The notes beneath the pieces were generated by a model. The model worked only from the letters and a program-made list of their open reading frames with translations, ran no database searches and had not been told where the DNA came from. From assembly GCF_014904815.1 (NCBI RefSeq), contig NZ_JACZFR010000031.1, forward strand, positions 1 to 45,493: a stretch of 45,493 bases of DNA, written 5' to 3'. Of the stretch, positions 1 to 8,796 are shown piece by piece; within the stretch, counting starts at the first letter, position 1; each line of letters opens with the position of its first letter. Source of the DNA: Microbulbifer taiwanensis (lineage in GTDB: Bacteria > Pseudomonadota > Gammaproteobacteria > Pseudomonadales > Cellvibrionaceae). The position numbers and the translations under genes are program-made.

Positions 1-70
1 CCTCCCGGGCGCGGGCCGAAACCCAGGCCCCCGGACCGGGTTCCGGCCCGCCCCCGGAATGACGAATCTA
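1..70. repeat. Degenerate palindromic intergenic repeat downstream of murB
   Basis: The first bases hold overlapping GC-rich inverted sequences and end in a CCGGAATGACGA motif. The same motif ends the repeats near 9.9-10.3, 13.9 and 42.5 kb. It is probably a worn or partial member of that repeat family and continues beyond the window's left edge. No gene is visible before the murB stop. Confidence 0.4.
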
Positions 71-96
71 TGAATAGTTGATCCGAAACTGGGCGG

Positions 97-1113
97 CTAC
101 GGGTAATAGCGGGGTTCCGGCTCCAGTTCCACACCGTATTTAGCGCGGATATCAGCCGCAATTTCCTCGGCGAGGCCGGTTACCTCGGCGCCGCTGCCTC
201 GGCCCGGGTTGACCAGCACCAGGGCCTGGCGGTCGTGGACGCCCACTGAGTTGCGCCGTGCGCCACGCCAGCCGGCGCGGTCTATCAACCAGCCGGCGGC
301 CAGCTTCCACTGTTCACCAGCGGCGAAGGCCACCAGGTCCGGATGGGCCTTCTTCAGGCCTTCATAGCAGTCGGCATCCACCAGCGGGTTCTTGAAAAAG
401 CTGCCGGCGTTGGGAATATCGTCCGGCGACGGCAGCTTGCTGTTGCGAATATCGATGACCGCCCCGGCCACTTCCGCCGGTGTGAGGTCAGCGGCACTGT
501 GGCCGTGCTCGGCCAGGTGCTGGTGCAGCGCCGGGTAGTCCAGCCGCGGGCTCCATTTCCGGGGCAGCTGCAGGCGCACACGGGTGATGATGTACTGGTC
601 CCGCGCCGCACCCTTGAAGACGCTGTCGCGGTAACCAAACTGGCAGTCTGTCGCAGAAAACTCGCGCAGTTCACCGGTGGGAATATGCACCGCCTGCAGG
701 TCGGTAAAGGTATCGCGCAACTCCACGCCGTAGGCGCCGATATTCTGTATGGGCGCCGCACCTATCTTGCCCGGGATCAGCGCCAGGTTTTCCAGGCCAC
801 CGAGCCCCTGCTCCACCGTGTACATCACCAGCCGATGCCAGTTCTCACCGGCCGCCGCACACAGGGATGTGCCGTCAGCATTGTCATCAAGGGACAGGCC
901 GTGAAACTCTACGAGGATTACCAGGCCGGGAAAGTCGCCGGTCAGCACTATATTGCTGCCACCGCCGAGGGGAAGGATCGGCAGATTTTTTGCGCGCGCA
1001 TATTCCAGCGCCTCACGCAGCTGCTCCAGGTTTCCCACCCGCGCAAAATGTGCCGCGCGAGCGGCAATGGCCAGGGTGTTCAGGGGCTGCAGATCAATAT
1101 CGGTTTCTATCAT
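97..1113 (-). CDS. murB: UDP-N-acetylenolpyruvoylglucosamine reductase MurB
   Basis: MurB is the cytoplasmic FAD/NADPH enzyme that reduces UDP-GlcNAc-enolpyruvate to UDP-MurNAc, an early peptidoglycan step. The 338-residue product matches the length of type I (E. coli-like) MurB. The FAD-binding half contains PLGGGSN (residues 48-54) and IPGKIGAAPIQNIGAYG (113-129). The pair Y161-R162 in FGYRDS, S238 in NAGSFFKNP and E333 in EPEPRYYP fit the E. coli catalytic set Y158, R159, S229 and E325. It lies 12 bp downstream of kdsB and is the last gene of the envelope operon, as in Pseudomonas. The ATG start fits the family N-terminus. The assignment is secure. Confidence 0.97.
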   Translation of the reverse strand: MIETDIDLQPLNTLAIAARAAHFARVGNLEQLREALEYARAKNLPILPLGGGSNIVLTGDFPGLVILVEFHGLSLDDNADGTSLCAAAGENWHRLVMYTVEQGLGGLENLALIPGKIGAAPIQNIGAYGVELRDTFTDLQAVHIPTGELREFSATDCQFGYRDSVFKGAARDQYIITRVRLQLPRKWSPRLDYPALHQHLAEHGHSAADLTPAEVAGAVIDIRNSKLPSPDDIPNAGSFFKNPLVDADCYEGLKKAHPDLVAFAAGEQWKLAAGWLIDRAGWRGARRNSVGVHDRQALVLVNPGRGSGAEVTGLAEEIAADIRAKYGVELEPEPRYYP

Positions 1114-1125
1114 TCGCTGCCGGTT

Positions 1126-1893
1126 CTAACCCAATAACTCTCGCATGCGCTGCAGGTCCTGTTCGGTATCCACACCGCCGGGGACTTCCTCGCAGGCATC
1201 CGCCACATGGATATTCTCGTCGTGGTACAGGAAGCGCAGCTGCTCCAGCGATTCGAACTGCTCCAGTGGCGCTACCGGCCAGGAGACAAAATGATTCAGC
1301 AGCGCCACACGATAAGCATAGATACCGATATGCCGGCGCGGTTCCAGGCCCTCTGGCAACTGGTCAAAACCCGCTGCAAAGGCATCCCGCGGCCAGGGAA
1401 CCGGCGCACGGGAGAAGTAGCGCGCGAGACCTGACTCTGCCGCAACCACCTTGACGATATTCGGATTGCGGAAATCCTCCAGGCTGCGAATCGGCTCAGC
1501 CAGGGTGGCGACGCCAGCACTGGTATTGGCCGCCAGGTTGGCCGCCACCTGATCGATCACCTTCGGCGGTATCAGCGGCTCGTCGCCCTGTACATTCACC
1601 AGTATGCGATCGGCAGCCAGGCCCAGGTTGATCGCTACCTCCTGCAGGCGATCGGTTCCCGAGGCGTGATCCGCGGAGGTCATGCAGACTTCGCCGCCGA
1701 AAGCGCGCACTGCCTCCGCCACACGCATATCGTCGGTGGCGACGATCACGCGCTCGGCGCGGCTCTCCTGCGCGCGCTGGTAAACATGCTGCACCATCAG
1801 CTTGCCGCCGATATCCGCCAGCGGTTTGCCCGGCAGTCGGCTGGATGCGAAACGCGCCGGGATAATGACGTCGAAGGAAAGTCTATTGGTCAT
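1126..1893 (-). CDS. kdsB: 3-deoxy-manno-octulosonate cytidylyltransferase KdsB
   Basis: KdsB makes CMP-KDO from CTP and KDO, activating KDO for addition to lipid A. The frame is open further upstream, but the ATG at 1893 is chosen because it begins [22 protein letters not shown], the usual KdsB N-terminus, and gives 255 residues, the normal size. [15 protein letters not shown] is the nucleotide-binding loop; HASGTDR and NVQGDEPLI are further family signatures. The start overlaps the end of lpxK by 11 bp, indicating translational coupling, and murB follows 12 bp after its stop. The small Trm112-like protein and the phosphatase often found between lpxK and murB in Pseudomonas are absent here. 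Confidence 0.96.
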   Translation of the reverse strand: MTNRLSFDVIIPARFASSRLPGKPLADIGGKLMVQHVYQRAQESRAERVIVATDDMRVAEAVRAFGGEVCMTSADHASGTDRLQEVAINLGLAADRILVNVQGDEPLIPPKVIDQVAANLAANTSAGVATLAEPIRSLEDFRNPNIVKVVAAESGLARYFSRAPVPWPRDAFAAGFDQLPEGLEPRRHIGIYAYRVALLNHFVSWPVAPLEQFESLEQLRFLYHDENIHVADACEEVPGGVDTEQDLQRMRELLG

Positions 1894-2920
1894 TTTCTGA
1901 AAACTGTTGCAAATGCTGGTGAATTTTCTGGTAGAAGACATCCGGCAGATTGGCTTTTACTTCCAGCGCCCACCAGTGACTCTGCCAGAAGTCGCGGCAC
2001 TTGACCGCGTCCTTCATGGTCATGATCACCGGCGTCTCGCCGTCGAAGTGGAGCTCCTGCGGCGTGAACTGGTGGTGATCGGCGAAGGCCTGCTCGGTAA
2101 CGCGGAAACCCAGTTGGTGCAGCTCGCGGAAAAAGCGCTGCGGATTGCCGATGGCCGCCACGCCGTGACAGGGGCCCGGCTCAGGGCCCGAGGCCAGCTT
2201 CACCGTCGAGGTCTGGTCCAGGTTGAACTGGTGCCAACTGGCCGGTTCCAGTTTCATCTGGAATTCCAGCAGCTCGCCGCACTGCAGCTTCACCTGCTCC
2301 TCCGGCTCGCCATTGGCCACCACCAGATCCACCTGGCGCAGCCGCTCCGCCGGTTCCCGCAGCGGTCCGCGCGGCAGCAACTTGCCGTTGCCGAGGCCGC
2401 GGTGGCCATCCACCACACAGATTTCCAGGCTGCGCCAGAGTTGGTAGTGTTGCAGGCCATCGTCGGACAGAATCACATCGCACTGGTGGTAGTCGACCAG
2501 CGCCTGCGCCGCCTCGGCGCGGTTCGGCGACACCATCACCGGCAGACCGGTAACCAGGTGCAGCATCAGCGGCTCGTCGCCGCATTCGAGCGGATGCGAC
2601 TGCGCCGTGACCTGATAGGGATACTGCCTGGCCTTGCCGCCGTAACCGCGGCTGATGATACCGGGATTTCTGCCCCGCTCCCGCAACCAGCGCGCCAGTT
2701 CCGCCACCAGCGGTGTCTTGCCGGCACCACCGGCGGTGATATTGCCCACAACGATGACCGGAACCGGCAGTGGCTCGGGCGGATTCTCCAGGCTCTGCCG
2801 CCGGCGCCGGCCACTCACCATGCCATAGAGGGACTCCAATGGCGCCAGCAGTGGCAGTGAGGAGCCCCGCTTCCCCTCTTCCGGGTACCAGCGTTTGTTG
2901 AACCAGTCTTCCACTGACAT
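1883..2920 (-). CDS. lpxK: Tetraacyldisaccharide 4'-kinase LpxK
   Basis: LpxK phosphorylates the 4' position of the lipid A disaccharide precursor at the inner face of the cytoplasmic membrane. The 345-residue protein has the unusual Walker A loop [12 protein letters not shown] at residues 59-70 and the conserved DDGLQH at 153-158, both diagnostic. An N-terminal hydrophobic/amphipathic stretch ([12 protein letters not shown]) fits the monotopic membrane anchor. It overlaps kdsB downstream and starts 12 bp after the msbA stop, so kinase, flippase and KDO activation are cotranscribed. The [12 protein letters not shown] start is typical of the family. Confidence 0.97.
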   Translation of the reverse strand: MSVEDWFNKRWYPEEGKRGSSLPLLAPLESLYGMVSGRRRRQSLENPPEPLPVPVIVVGNITAGGAGKTPLVAELARWLRERGRNPGIISRGYGGKARQYPYQVTAQSHPLECGDEPLMLHLVTGLPVMVSPNRAEAAQALVDYHQCDVILSDDGLQHYQLWRSLEICVVDGHRGLGNGKLLPRGPLREPAERLRQVDLVVANGEPEEQVKLQCGELLEFQMKLEPASWHQFNLDQTSTVKLASGPEPGPCHGVAAIGNPQRFFRELHQLGFRVTEQAFADHHQFTPQELHFDGETPVIMTMKDAVKCRDFWQSHWWALEVKANLPDVFYQKIHQHLQQFSENDQ

Positions 2921-2932
2921 AGCGTTGTGGCC

Positions 2933-4762
2933 TTATCCGGCAGTTTGCTGTTGTAACAGGGTTGCGTAGCGGCCGCCCTGCCCCAGCAGTTCGGCGTGGT
3001 TGCCACTCTCGACGATCCGCCCCTGCTCCATCACCAGGATACGATCCGCATTTTCAATGGTGCTCAGGCGGTGGGCGATAACGAAAGTCGTGCGGTTCTT
3101 CATGACCTCGGTCAGGGCCAATTGAATGGCGCGCTCGGATTCGTTGTCCAGGGCGGAAGTGGCTTCATCGAGAATCAGGATAGGCGCATCCTTGAGCAGA
3201 GCGCGGGCGATGGCGAGACGCTGGCGTTGGCCGCCAGACAACATCTGCGCATTGTCGCCCAATACCGTCTGCAACCCCTGTGGCAACTCATCGATGAATT
3301 CGCTGGCGTGAGCCAACTCCACCGCGCGCTGCACCTGCTCAGGCGTCGCATTTTCCAGCTCGCCGTAAGCGATATTGCGATAGACGCTGTCGTTAAACAG
3401 TACGATATTCTGCGACACCATGCTGATATGGTGGCGCAGGTCGGCGAGTGAAACATCCGCAATATTTACACCGTCCAGCAGGATACGCCCGCAGGTGGGC
3501 TCGTAGAAGCGCGCCAGCAGGCTGACCAGGGTACTCTTGCCGGAACCGGAGGCGCCTACCAAAGCAACGGTCTGCCCAGGCTCCACCGCGAAGCTGATAT
3601 CCGTTAGTACCGTCGGTGCCGACGCATCGTAACTGAAGCCGAGGTTGTCAAAGGTCACAGCGCCGCGCACCGGCTGCGGTAGTTGCGCCTCACCACCCTG
3701 CGGCTCTTTCGGTGAATCGATCACCTCAAAAATACTCTCCGCCGCAGCGATGCCTTTCTGGATATCCGCAAACACCTCCGACAGGCTGCGCACCGGCTTG
3801 GCCAGGGACGCAGCGGCGCCGATATAGGCGGCGAAGACACCGGCGGTCATCGATTCCACCATACCCGGCGCCAGCGCCAGCCACACAATGGTGGCCGTGG
3901 ACAGGCCGACGAGAATCTGGATCACCGACACGCTGGCATTGTCCGCCACCACCAGCTTCATAAACTGCTGGCGGTTATTGTCGCTGGCGGACTCGAAACG
4001 CGCATTTTCATAGGCCTGGCCACCGTACATACGCACGACCTGGTAGCCGTTAATCGCCTCCTGGGTCACATGGGTCACGTCGCCCATGGTGTTCTGGATA
4101 CGGTGGCTCAGTTTGCGGAAACGCTTGCCAACGCTGCGCACGATAAAGGCAATAAAGGGGGCAAACAGGAAAAAAGTCAGGGTGAGCTTCCAGTTCACCA
4201 GTAGCAGGTAAATAAGCAGGCCTATGGTGGTGAAGGATTCGCGGATCAGCACCTTCACCGCCTTGGTGATGGAATTGGTCACCTGCTCCACGTTGTAAGA
4301 GACTTTGGAGATCAGGTAGGCGCCGGTGTAGCGATCGAAATAGGCACTGGGCAGCTGGCCGATTTTCTCGAACAGCTGGGTGCGCAGCCGGTGAATGACC
4401 GAGCGCGCCACATAGGCGAGACCGTAACTGCCGATAAAGTTGCCACAGGCGCGCAGCACAATAATGAGCAGCATCGCCAGCGGTATCAGCCAGCGCGCCG
4501 TCTCCTGCGGCATGATGCCGCCCGGGAACCAGGCCGCAACATATTTGGCGAGGAATCCGCGGCTCTCCTGAATACCGGCACCCACGGCATCGAGCAGCAG
4601 TTCGGTCACCGCGATCAGGCTGACACCCATGGTCGAAAACAGCAGGAAGCCGAAAACCGCAATGGCGAAAATCGGCCAGTGCGGCAGCGCGTAGGAAAGC
4701 AGGCGGCGGTAGGTTTCCGCCCCGCGTCGCGGTTTGCTCGGGGGCGTGTTGACTCTATCCAT
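2933..4762 (-). CDS. msbA: Lipid A/phospholipid ABC flippase MsbA
   Basis: MsbA is a homodimeric ABC half-transporter that flips core-lipid A across the inner membrane. The N-terminal half has six membrane segments (the first is FAIAVFGFLLFSTMGVSLIA). The C-terminal ATPase has Walker A GASGSGKST, signature LSGGQRQR, Walker B ILILDEATSALD and the switch histidine in IAHRLST. The ATG at 4762 gives 609 residues, close to the E. coli 582; an open frame upstream begins only with TTG and runs into a palindromic repeat, so it is rejected. Lying directly before lpxK is the common msbA-lpxK arrangement, here embedded in the exbD-lpxK-kdsB-murB cluster. Confidence 0.95.
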   Translation of the reverse strand: MDRVNTPPSKPRRGAETYRRLLSYALPHWPIFAIAVFGFLLFSTMGVSLIAVTELLLDAVGAGIQESRGFLAKYVAAWFPGGIMPQETARWLIPLAMLLIIVLRACGNFIGSYGLAYVARSVIHRLRTQLFEKIGQLPSAYFDRYTGAYLISKVSYNVEQVTNSITKAVKVLIRESFTTIGLLIYLLLVNWKLTLTFFLFAPFIAFIVRSVGKRFRKLSHRIQNTMGDVTHVTQEAINGYQVVRMYGGQAYENARFESASDNNRQQFMKLVVADNASVSVIQILVGLSTATIVWLALAPGMVESMTAGVFAAYIGAAASLAKPVRSLSEVFADIQKGIAAAESIFEVIDSPKEPQGGEAQLPQPVRGAVTFDNLGFSYDASAPTVLTDISFAVEPGQTVALVGASGSGKSTLVSLLARFYEPTCGRILLDGVNIADVSLADLRHHISMVSQNIVLFNDSVYRNIAYGELENATPEQVQRAVELAHASEFIDELPQGLQTVLGDNAQMLSGGQRQRLAIARALLKDAPILILDEATSALDNESERAIQLALTEVMKNRTTFVIAHRLSTIENADRILVMEQGRIVESGNHAELLGQGGRYATLLQQQTAG

Positions 4763-4801
4763 ACGAATTCTTAACTGGAGCCCGCTTCGAAACACGCCCT
4801 C

Positions 4802-4878
4802 CAGGATGGGCAAAGCGAAGAGTGCCCATCAACTGTGGCGCGATGGGCACGTCCGCTACGCGGGCTTTGCCCATCCTG
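4802..4878. repeat. Nested inverted repeat between exbD and msbA
   Basis: A perfect 15-bp inverted pair (CAGGATGGGCAAAGC at 4802-4816 and its complement at 4864-4878) encloses a second 9-bp inverted pair (GTGCCCATC at 4822-4830, complement at 4842-4850). The nested, internally similar stems resemble a REP or MITE-type element that could form an RNA hairpin within the polycistronic transcript. It fills most of the 149-bp gap between exbD and msbA, the largest in this otherwise tight operon. Confidence 0.75.
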
Positions 4879-4911
4879 CGATCGGTAGGGGCACTGCGCG
4901 GGGATTGCGAG

Positions 4912-5331
4912 CTAGTTTTCTTCCGGTTGCCGCGTGGTAATGCTGAGATTGACAAAACCCAGCTGCCCGGCGGCATCCATGGCCCGCACCACGGCCTGGT
5001 GCTGGGCGGTGGCGTCGGCGGTTATCACGAGGGGGCGATTGTACTCGCCCGCGGAAACTTCCGACAGCGCCGATTTCAGCGTAGTCAGTTTTTTGTTGAT
5101 CAGGGCGCGGCCGTCCACCGAATAGGAGCCGTCCGCGTTGATCAGCACCTCCACGGCGCGCGGCTGCTCCTCGGCCTGGGGACCCGCCGCTTCCGGCAGG
5201 TTCAGCTTCAGATGGCTCTCCTTGGTAAAGGTGGTGGACACCATAAAGAAGATCAGCAGCAGGAAGACCACATCGATCAGCGGCGTCAGGTTGACTCCGT
5301 CCTGCTCTTTGGCTTGGCGGCGAAATTGCAT
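4912..5331 (-). CDS. exbD: ExbD/TolR-family biopolymer transport protein
   Basis: ExbD works with ExbB as an inner-membrane proton channel that energises TonB-dependent outer-membrane transport (or a Tol-like system). The 139-residue product begins MQFRRQAKEQ, has a single N-terminal membrane helix containing the conserved aspartate (LTPLIDVVFLLLIFF, residues ~14-28) and a small periplasmic domain. The ATG at 5331, with a TAGGGA ribosome-binding site, is preferred over the upstream open frame, which overlaps exbB. It follows exbB by 16 bp. The same pair precedes lpxK in Pseudomonas. A TolR-like role cannot be excluded from sequence alone. Confidence 0.9.
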   Translation of the reverse strand: MQFRRQAKEQDGVNLTPLIDVVFLLLIFFMVSTTFTKESHLKLNLPEAAGPQAEEQPRAVEVLINADGSYSVDGRALINKKLTTLKSALSEVSAGEYNRPLVITADATAQHQAVVRAMDAAGQLGFVNLSITTRQPEEN

Positions 5332-5347
5332 CGAATCCCTACCCCGC

Positions 5348-5968
5348 TCAGGCCGCTTCGATACGGCGGTCACTGTGCAGGGCGTCGACCAGTTTCACCG
5401 CCTCCTGCTCCATGGTGACGACGATGCTGTCCACCCGGCGCTGGAAGTAGCGGTGCGCCATCAGTGCCGGAATGGCGACAGTCAGGCCCGCAGCGGTGGT
5501 GATCAGCGCCTGGCTGATTCCGCCGGCCAGTACGCCGGCATTGCCGGTGCCCTCGAGCATAATGGCGGTAAACACCTGAATCATGCCCAGTACCGTGCCC
5601 AGCAGGCCGATCAGCGGCGCCACTGCGGAGATGGTACCCAGGGCGCCGAGGAAGCGCTCGAGATCGTGCACCACCTGCCCGGCGGCCTCCTCAATACTGT
5701 CTTTCATCACATCGCGGCCGTGGCGGGAATTGGAAAGGCCGGCGGCAAAGATGCGCCCCAGGGGACTGGAATCGCGCAGCTCCTTCAGCTTGTCGCCACT
5801 AATCTGATTATTTTTCAGCCAACCCCAGACTTCACCCAGCAGTGTGCGCGGCGCTATGCGACGCGGGTTCAAGGTCCACAGGCGCTCGATACAGATGGCG
5901 ATAACGGCGACGGAACAGAGCAGGATTGGCAGCATCAGCCAGCCGCCGGACTTTATTATTTCAAGCAC
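5348..5968 (-). CDS. exbB: ExbB/TolQ-family proton channel protein
   Basis: This is a MotA/TolQ/ExbB family membrane protein of 206 residues. It has an N-terminal helix (WLMLPILLCSVAVIAICIE), a cytoplasmic loop, and two C-terminal helices containing APLIGLLGTVLGMIQVF (~119-135) and GISQALITTAAGLTVAIPA (~150-168), the family's signature segments. It forms the ion channel with the ExbD encoded 16 bp downstream. It begins about 65 bp after the comEC stop, so it probably shares the long envelope transcript. This small MotA/TolQ/ExbB protein next to comEC is a conserved gammaproteobacterial arrangement. Confidence 0.92.
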   Translation of the reverse strand: MLEIIKSGGWLMLPILLCSVAVIAICIERLWTLNPRRIAPRTLLGEVWGWLKNNQISGDKLKELRDSSPLGRIFAAGLSNSRHGRDVMKDSIEEAAGQVVHDLERFLGALGTISAVAPLIGLLGTVLGMIQVFTAIMLEGTGNAGVLAGGISQALITTAAGLTVAIPALMAHRYFQRRVDSIVVTMEQEAVKLVDALHSDRRIEAA

Positions 5969-6033
5969 TTTTTATTTCCCAGACTGCGGAAGGAACAAAC
6001 CTGTGCATCCCGCGATGCACGGCCAGCACTTTA

Positions 6034-8529
6034 TCACAGCTGACCGCGGCGGCTAAGCCTCCCCGCGTCGCCAGTTTCATCCGTGTGATCGACATACCAA
6101 AACCGCCCGGCCGAGCGGGCGGCGTCTATCGTCGGCAACCTATCGCCATTGCGCCAGGTAAACTCAAGTGCCCCACTGTCCGCGGTATTGAACAGTTGCG
6201 CGCCGCTGGCACTATACCGGCGCACGACATCCGGGTGCGGGTGGCCGAAGTGGTGGCGGAATCCCGCGCTGAAAATCACCTGGCGCGGTTTCGCCCAATC
6301 GACCAGTGCCGGCGAGGAGGAGCTGCGTGAGCCGTGGTGCGGCGCTATCAACAGGTCTACCGGCGCCAGGTCCGGATAGCGGCTGCTCAGCTGCCGCTCC
6401 ACCTGGCTGGAAATATCCCCGGTCAGCAGGATACGCACGCCGCGCCAGTCGATCAGCACCACGCAGCTGTGGTCGTTTTCCTCCCCGGAGAGCCCGCGGA
6501 TGTCCGGCCACAGCCATTGCAGGCGCAAATCGCCCAGTGTCACGTCGTTACCCGCCAGGCACTGACTCACTCTTCCACCCGATATGCCGCGCAGCCTGCC
6601 CGCCAGCTGCCCGGGGGCGACTGTTCGACCGAGCGGCAGCGTCTCCGAAAGTCCCGCAAATCCCCCGGCGTGATCCATGTCGCCGTGACTGACAATCACC
6701 GTATCCAGCGCCGGAACGCCCTCCCCCAGCAGATAGGGGGCAATGATCTGGCTGCCGGCACTCCAGCCGGAGCCGGACAAGGGCCCCGTGTCGTACAACA
6801 GCCGTTGCTGCGGCGTCCGCAGCACCACCGCCAGCCCCTGGCCCACATCGAGCACCGTCAGCCTCAGGGAGTCAGCCGTGCCGTTAGCATGGGGAAGAAA
6901 CGGGAGCAGCGGCGGCAATAGAAACAGCCATCCGAGCCGGCGCCCGGGCAGGCCCGCGGGCAGCAACAACAGCAATACGCCCAGGGCCGCCAGGCACAGC
7001 ACGACCAGATCCGCGGGCGGCCCCAGTACCTGCCAGGCCGGCAGGGCGCCGCGACCGGCCTCGAGAAAATCCATCAGCAGATCCAGCTGCCAGCCGGCAA
7101 AGCGGCTGCACCAATCCCCCACCCAGGTACCGGTTAGCAGGGTGCCGAGCATCAGTGGCGGCAGAATCGCGAACCCCAGCCAGGGAATCGCGACTAGATT
7201 GAGCAGCAGACCGCCGGGACTGAAGCCGGAGAAAAACACCAGTGACGGCAATACCAGGCCGATGGCCACCAACCACTGGCTGCGCAGCAGGCCCGCGCCT
7301 CCAGCGAGCAGCTGCCTCCCCCGCTGACCTTCCCCCCCTGCCCAACCCCCAATTCGCAGGCGGCCACTGAAACCGAGCAACAGGGCCCCGACCGCAACAA
7401 AGGACAGCCAGAAGCCGGCGCCGAAAAATGCCAGCGGCTGCAGTGTCAGCACCAGTGCCAGCGCAAGGCTGTAGGCCAGGCCGGCTCCGATGCGCCGCCG
7501 CCACTGCCAGGCGAGCAGCAGGACCCAGGTCATGGCCAGGGCCCGCCGCGCGGACAGTGGGGCACCGGCCAGCAGCGTGTATGCCAGGGAGCCGGCCAAA
7601 GCGAGAAACACCGCCAACCCCCTAGGCGTAGCGCCTGTGGCCAGTCCGACCAAGCGGCCCAGGAGTTTGCCAAGCAGCAGGAAGAATCCCGTCACCATAC
7701 CCACGTGCAGGCCGGAGATGGCCAGCAGGTGGGCGGTGCCCGTCTCCCGCAACAGCTGCCGGTCACCACTGCTCAGGCCGCTCCTGTCGCCCAGCAACAG
7801 TGCGCAGAGCAGCTCGCTGCGGCGCACCGGCAGCGCCGTCAGTCGGTCGCGCAGCCACTGGCGCAGCGCCGGCAGGCCAGGGGTGTCGCCCAGGTAGCGG
7901 GGCCTGTGGTCCTGGGGCCGCACATAGCCGGTGGCGTAGACGCCGCGCTGCAACAGCCAGCCTTCATAGTCGAAACCGTGGGGATTGATACTGCCGCGCG
8001 GGCGCTTCAGGCGCAGTGGCAATAGCCAGCGACTGCCGGCGCGCAGCTGCTGGCGTACCTGGGGGTCGACGCGGTACCAGGTGAGATCCAGCAGCTGCCC
8101 TTCCATGCCGGGGGACGGACTTGCACCCACCGGCGCCAGCACCCGGGCGCTGAAACGCAGGCTGGTCGCGCGACTTCTGTCGCCAAGGCCGAAGCTGGCA
8201 ATGCGGATTTCCGGCAGGGAAACTACCTGTAACTCGAGCAGGAAATCGCCGCCGTAGGCGTCGAGTGGCAACCGCTCTGCCAGGGCCTGATGGTTGTGAT
8301 GGAGCGCCCAGCCGGCACCGACCAAGGCGGCGATCAGCGGCGGCAGCAGTCGTGTCCGTCTGCGCAGTAGCCAGGCGACACCGAGAAGTAGCGGGGACAG
8401 CCACAGCAGATAGTGCAATGGGGGAAGGCGCGACAGGCAGCCGCTGGCGACGATGGCGAGGGAATAGATCCACAGCAGGGGCGTCAGCCCCGCTGCACCG
8501 GCGCGCCCTGTGTCGGCCGCTACGCCCAT
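6034..8529 (-). CDS. comEC: DNA internalisation/competence protein ComEC (Rec2)
   Basis: ComEC/Rec2 forms the inner-membrane channel that brings single-stranded DNA into the cell during natural transformation. The product has, in order, an N-terminal DUF4131-like membrane/OB region, a multi-helix Competence domain (GDRSGLS ... LAISGLHVGMV about a third of the way in), and a C-terminal metallo-beta-lactamase domain with SHGDMDHAGG and a later LLIAPHHGSRSSSS. The ATG at 8529 is preferred, with GGAG/GGGGA upstream, giving 831 residues; a start at 8607 is possible but adds an unconserved tail. Together with the porin it flanks a 267-bp divergent promoter region. Full length suggests competence potential. 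Confidence 0.93.
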   Translation of the reverse strand: MGVAADTGRAGAAGLTPLLWIYSLAIVASGCLSRLPPLHYLLWLSPLLLGVAWLLRRRTRLLPPLIAALVGAGWALHHNHQALAERLPLDAYGGDFLLELQVVSLPEIRIASFGLGDRSRATSLRFSARVLAPVGASPSPGMEGQLLDLTWYRVDPQVRQQLRAGSRWLLPLRLKRPRGSINPHGFDYEGWLLQRGVYATGYVRPQDHRPRYLGDTPGLPALRQWLRDRLTALPVRRSELLCALLLGDRSGLSSGDRQLLRETGTAHLLAISGLHVGMVTGFFLLLGKLLGRLVGLATGATPRGLAVFLALAGSLAYTLLAGAPLSARRALAMTWVLLLAWQWRRRIGAGLAYSLALALVLTLQPLAFFGAGFWLSFVAVGALLLGFSGRLRIGGWAGGEGQRGRQLLAGGAGLLRSQWLVAIGLVLPSLVFFSGFSPGGLLLNLVAIPWLGFAILPPLMLGTLLTGTWVGDWCSRFAGWQLDLLMDFLEAGRGALPAWQVLGPPADLVVLCLAALGVLLLLLPAGLPGRRLGWLFLLPPLLPFLPHANGTADSLRLTVLDVGQGLAVVLRTPQQRLLYDTGPLSGSGWSAGSQIIAPYLLGEGVPALDTVIVSHGDMDHAGGFAGLSETLPLGRTVAPGQLAGRLRGISGGRVSQCLAGNDVTLGDLRLQWLWPDIRGLSGEENDHSCVVLIDWRGVRILLTGDISSQVERQLSSRYPDLAPVDLLIAPHHGSRSSSSPALVDWAKPRQVIFSAGFRHHFGHPHPDVVRRYSASGAQLFNTADSGALEFTWRNGDRLPTIDAARSAGRFWYVDHTDETGDAGRLSRRGQL

Positions 8530-8631
8530 ATCCCCGCTCCACTCTCCCTGTGAATACCACGTTTTTGCCAGATTTCCGCGCCCTGCGCAAAGCGCGTGCA
8601 ATGGCAATTGATGGTTTCAGGCTGTCATTCC

Positions 8632-8659
8632 TGTATAAAGTGGCACCACTCGGTCACAA
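8632..8659 (-). promoter_or_regulatory. Candidate sigma70 promoter for comEC and the envelope operon
   Basis: On the minus strand TTGTGA (8659-8654) and TATACA (8637-8632) are separated by 16 bp, about 100 bp upstream of the comEC start in the divergent comEC/porin intergenic region. Each box matches four of six consensus positions, so this is only a candidate. Confidence 0.3.
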
Positions 8660-8796
8660 AAATTTAAGAAAAATGCCATCTTTAACACGTTTGTAATATT
8701 CAGCTCGCAGAATCCGCACCAACTCGAGGCAGGGTCGGCATTCGGACAATAAACGGCCCCGCCTCAGCCAAAACCATAAACTGTGCGAGACTACCG

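Noticed and set aside
4763..4813. Longer msbA frame starting at TTG 4813
   Set aside because: It starts inside the nested palindrome with a non-ATG codon and adds an unconserved 17-residue tail; the ATG at 4762 fits the family.
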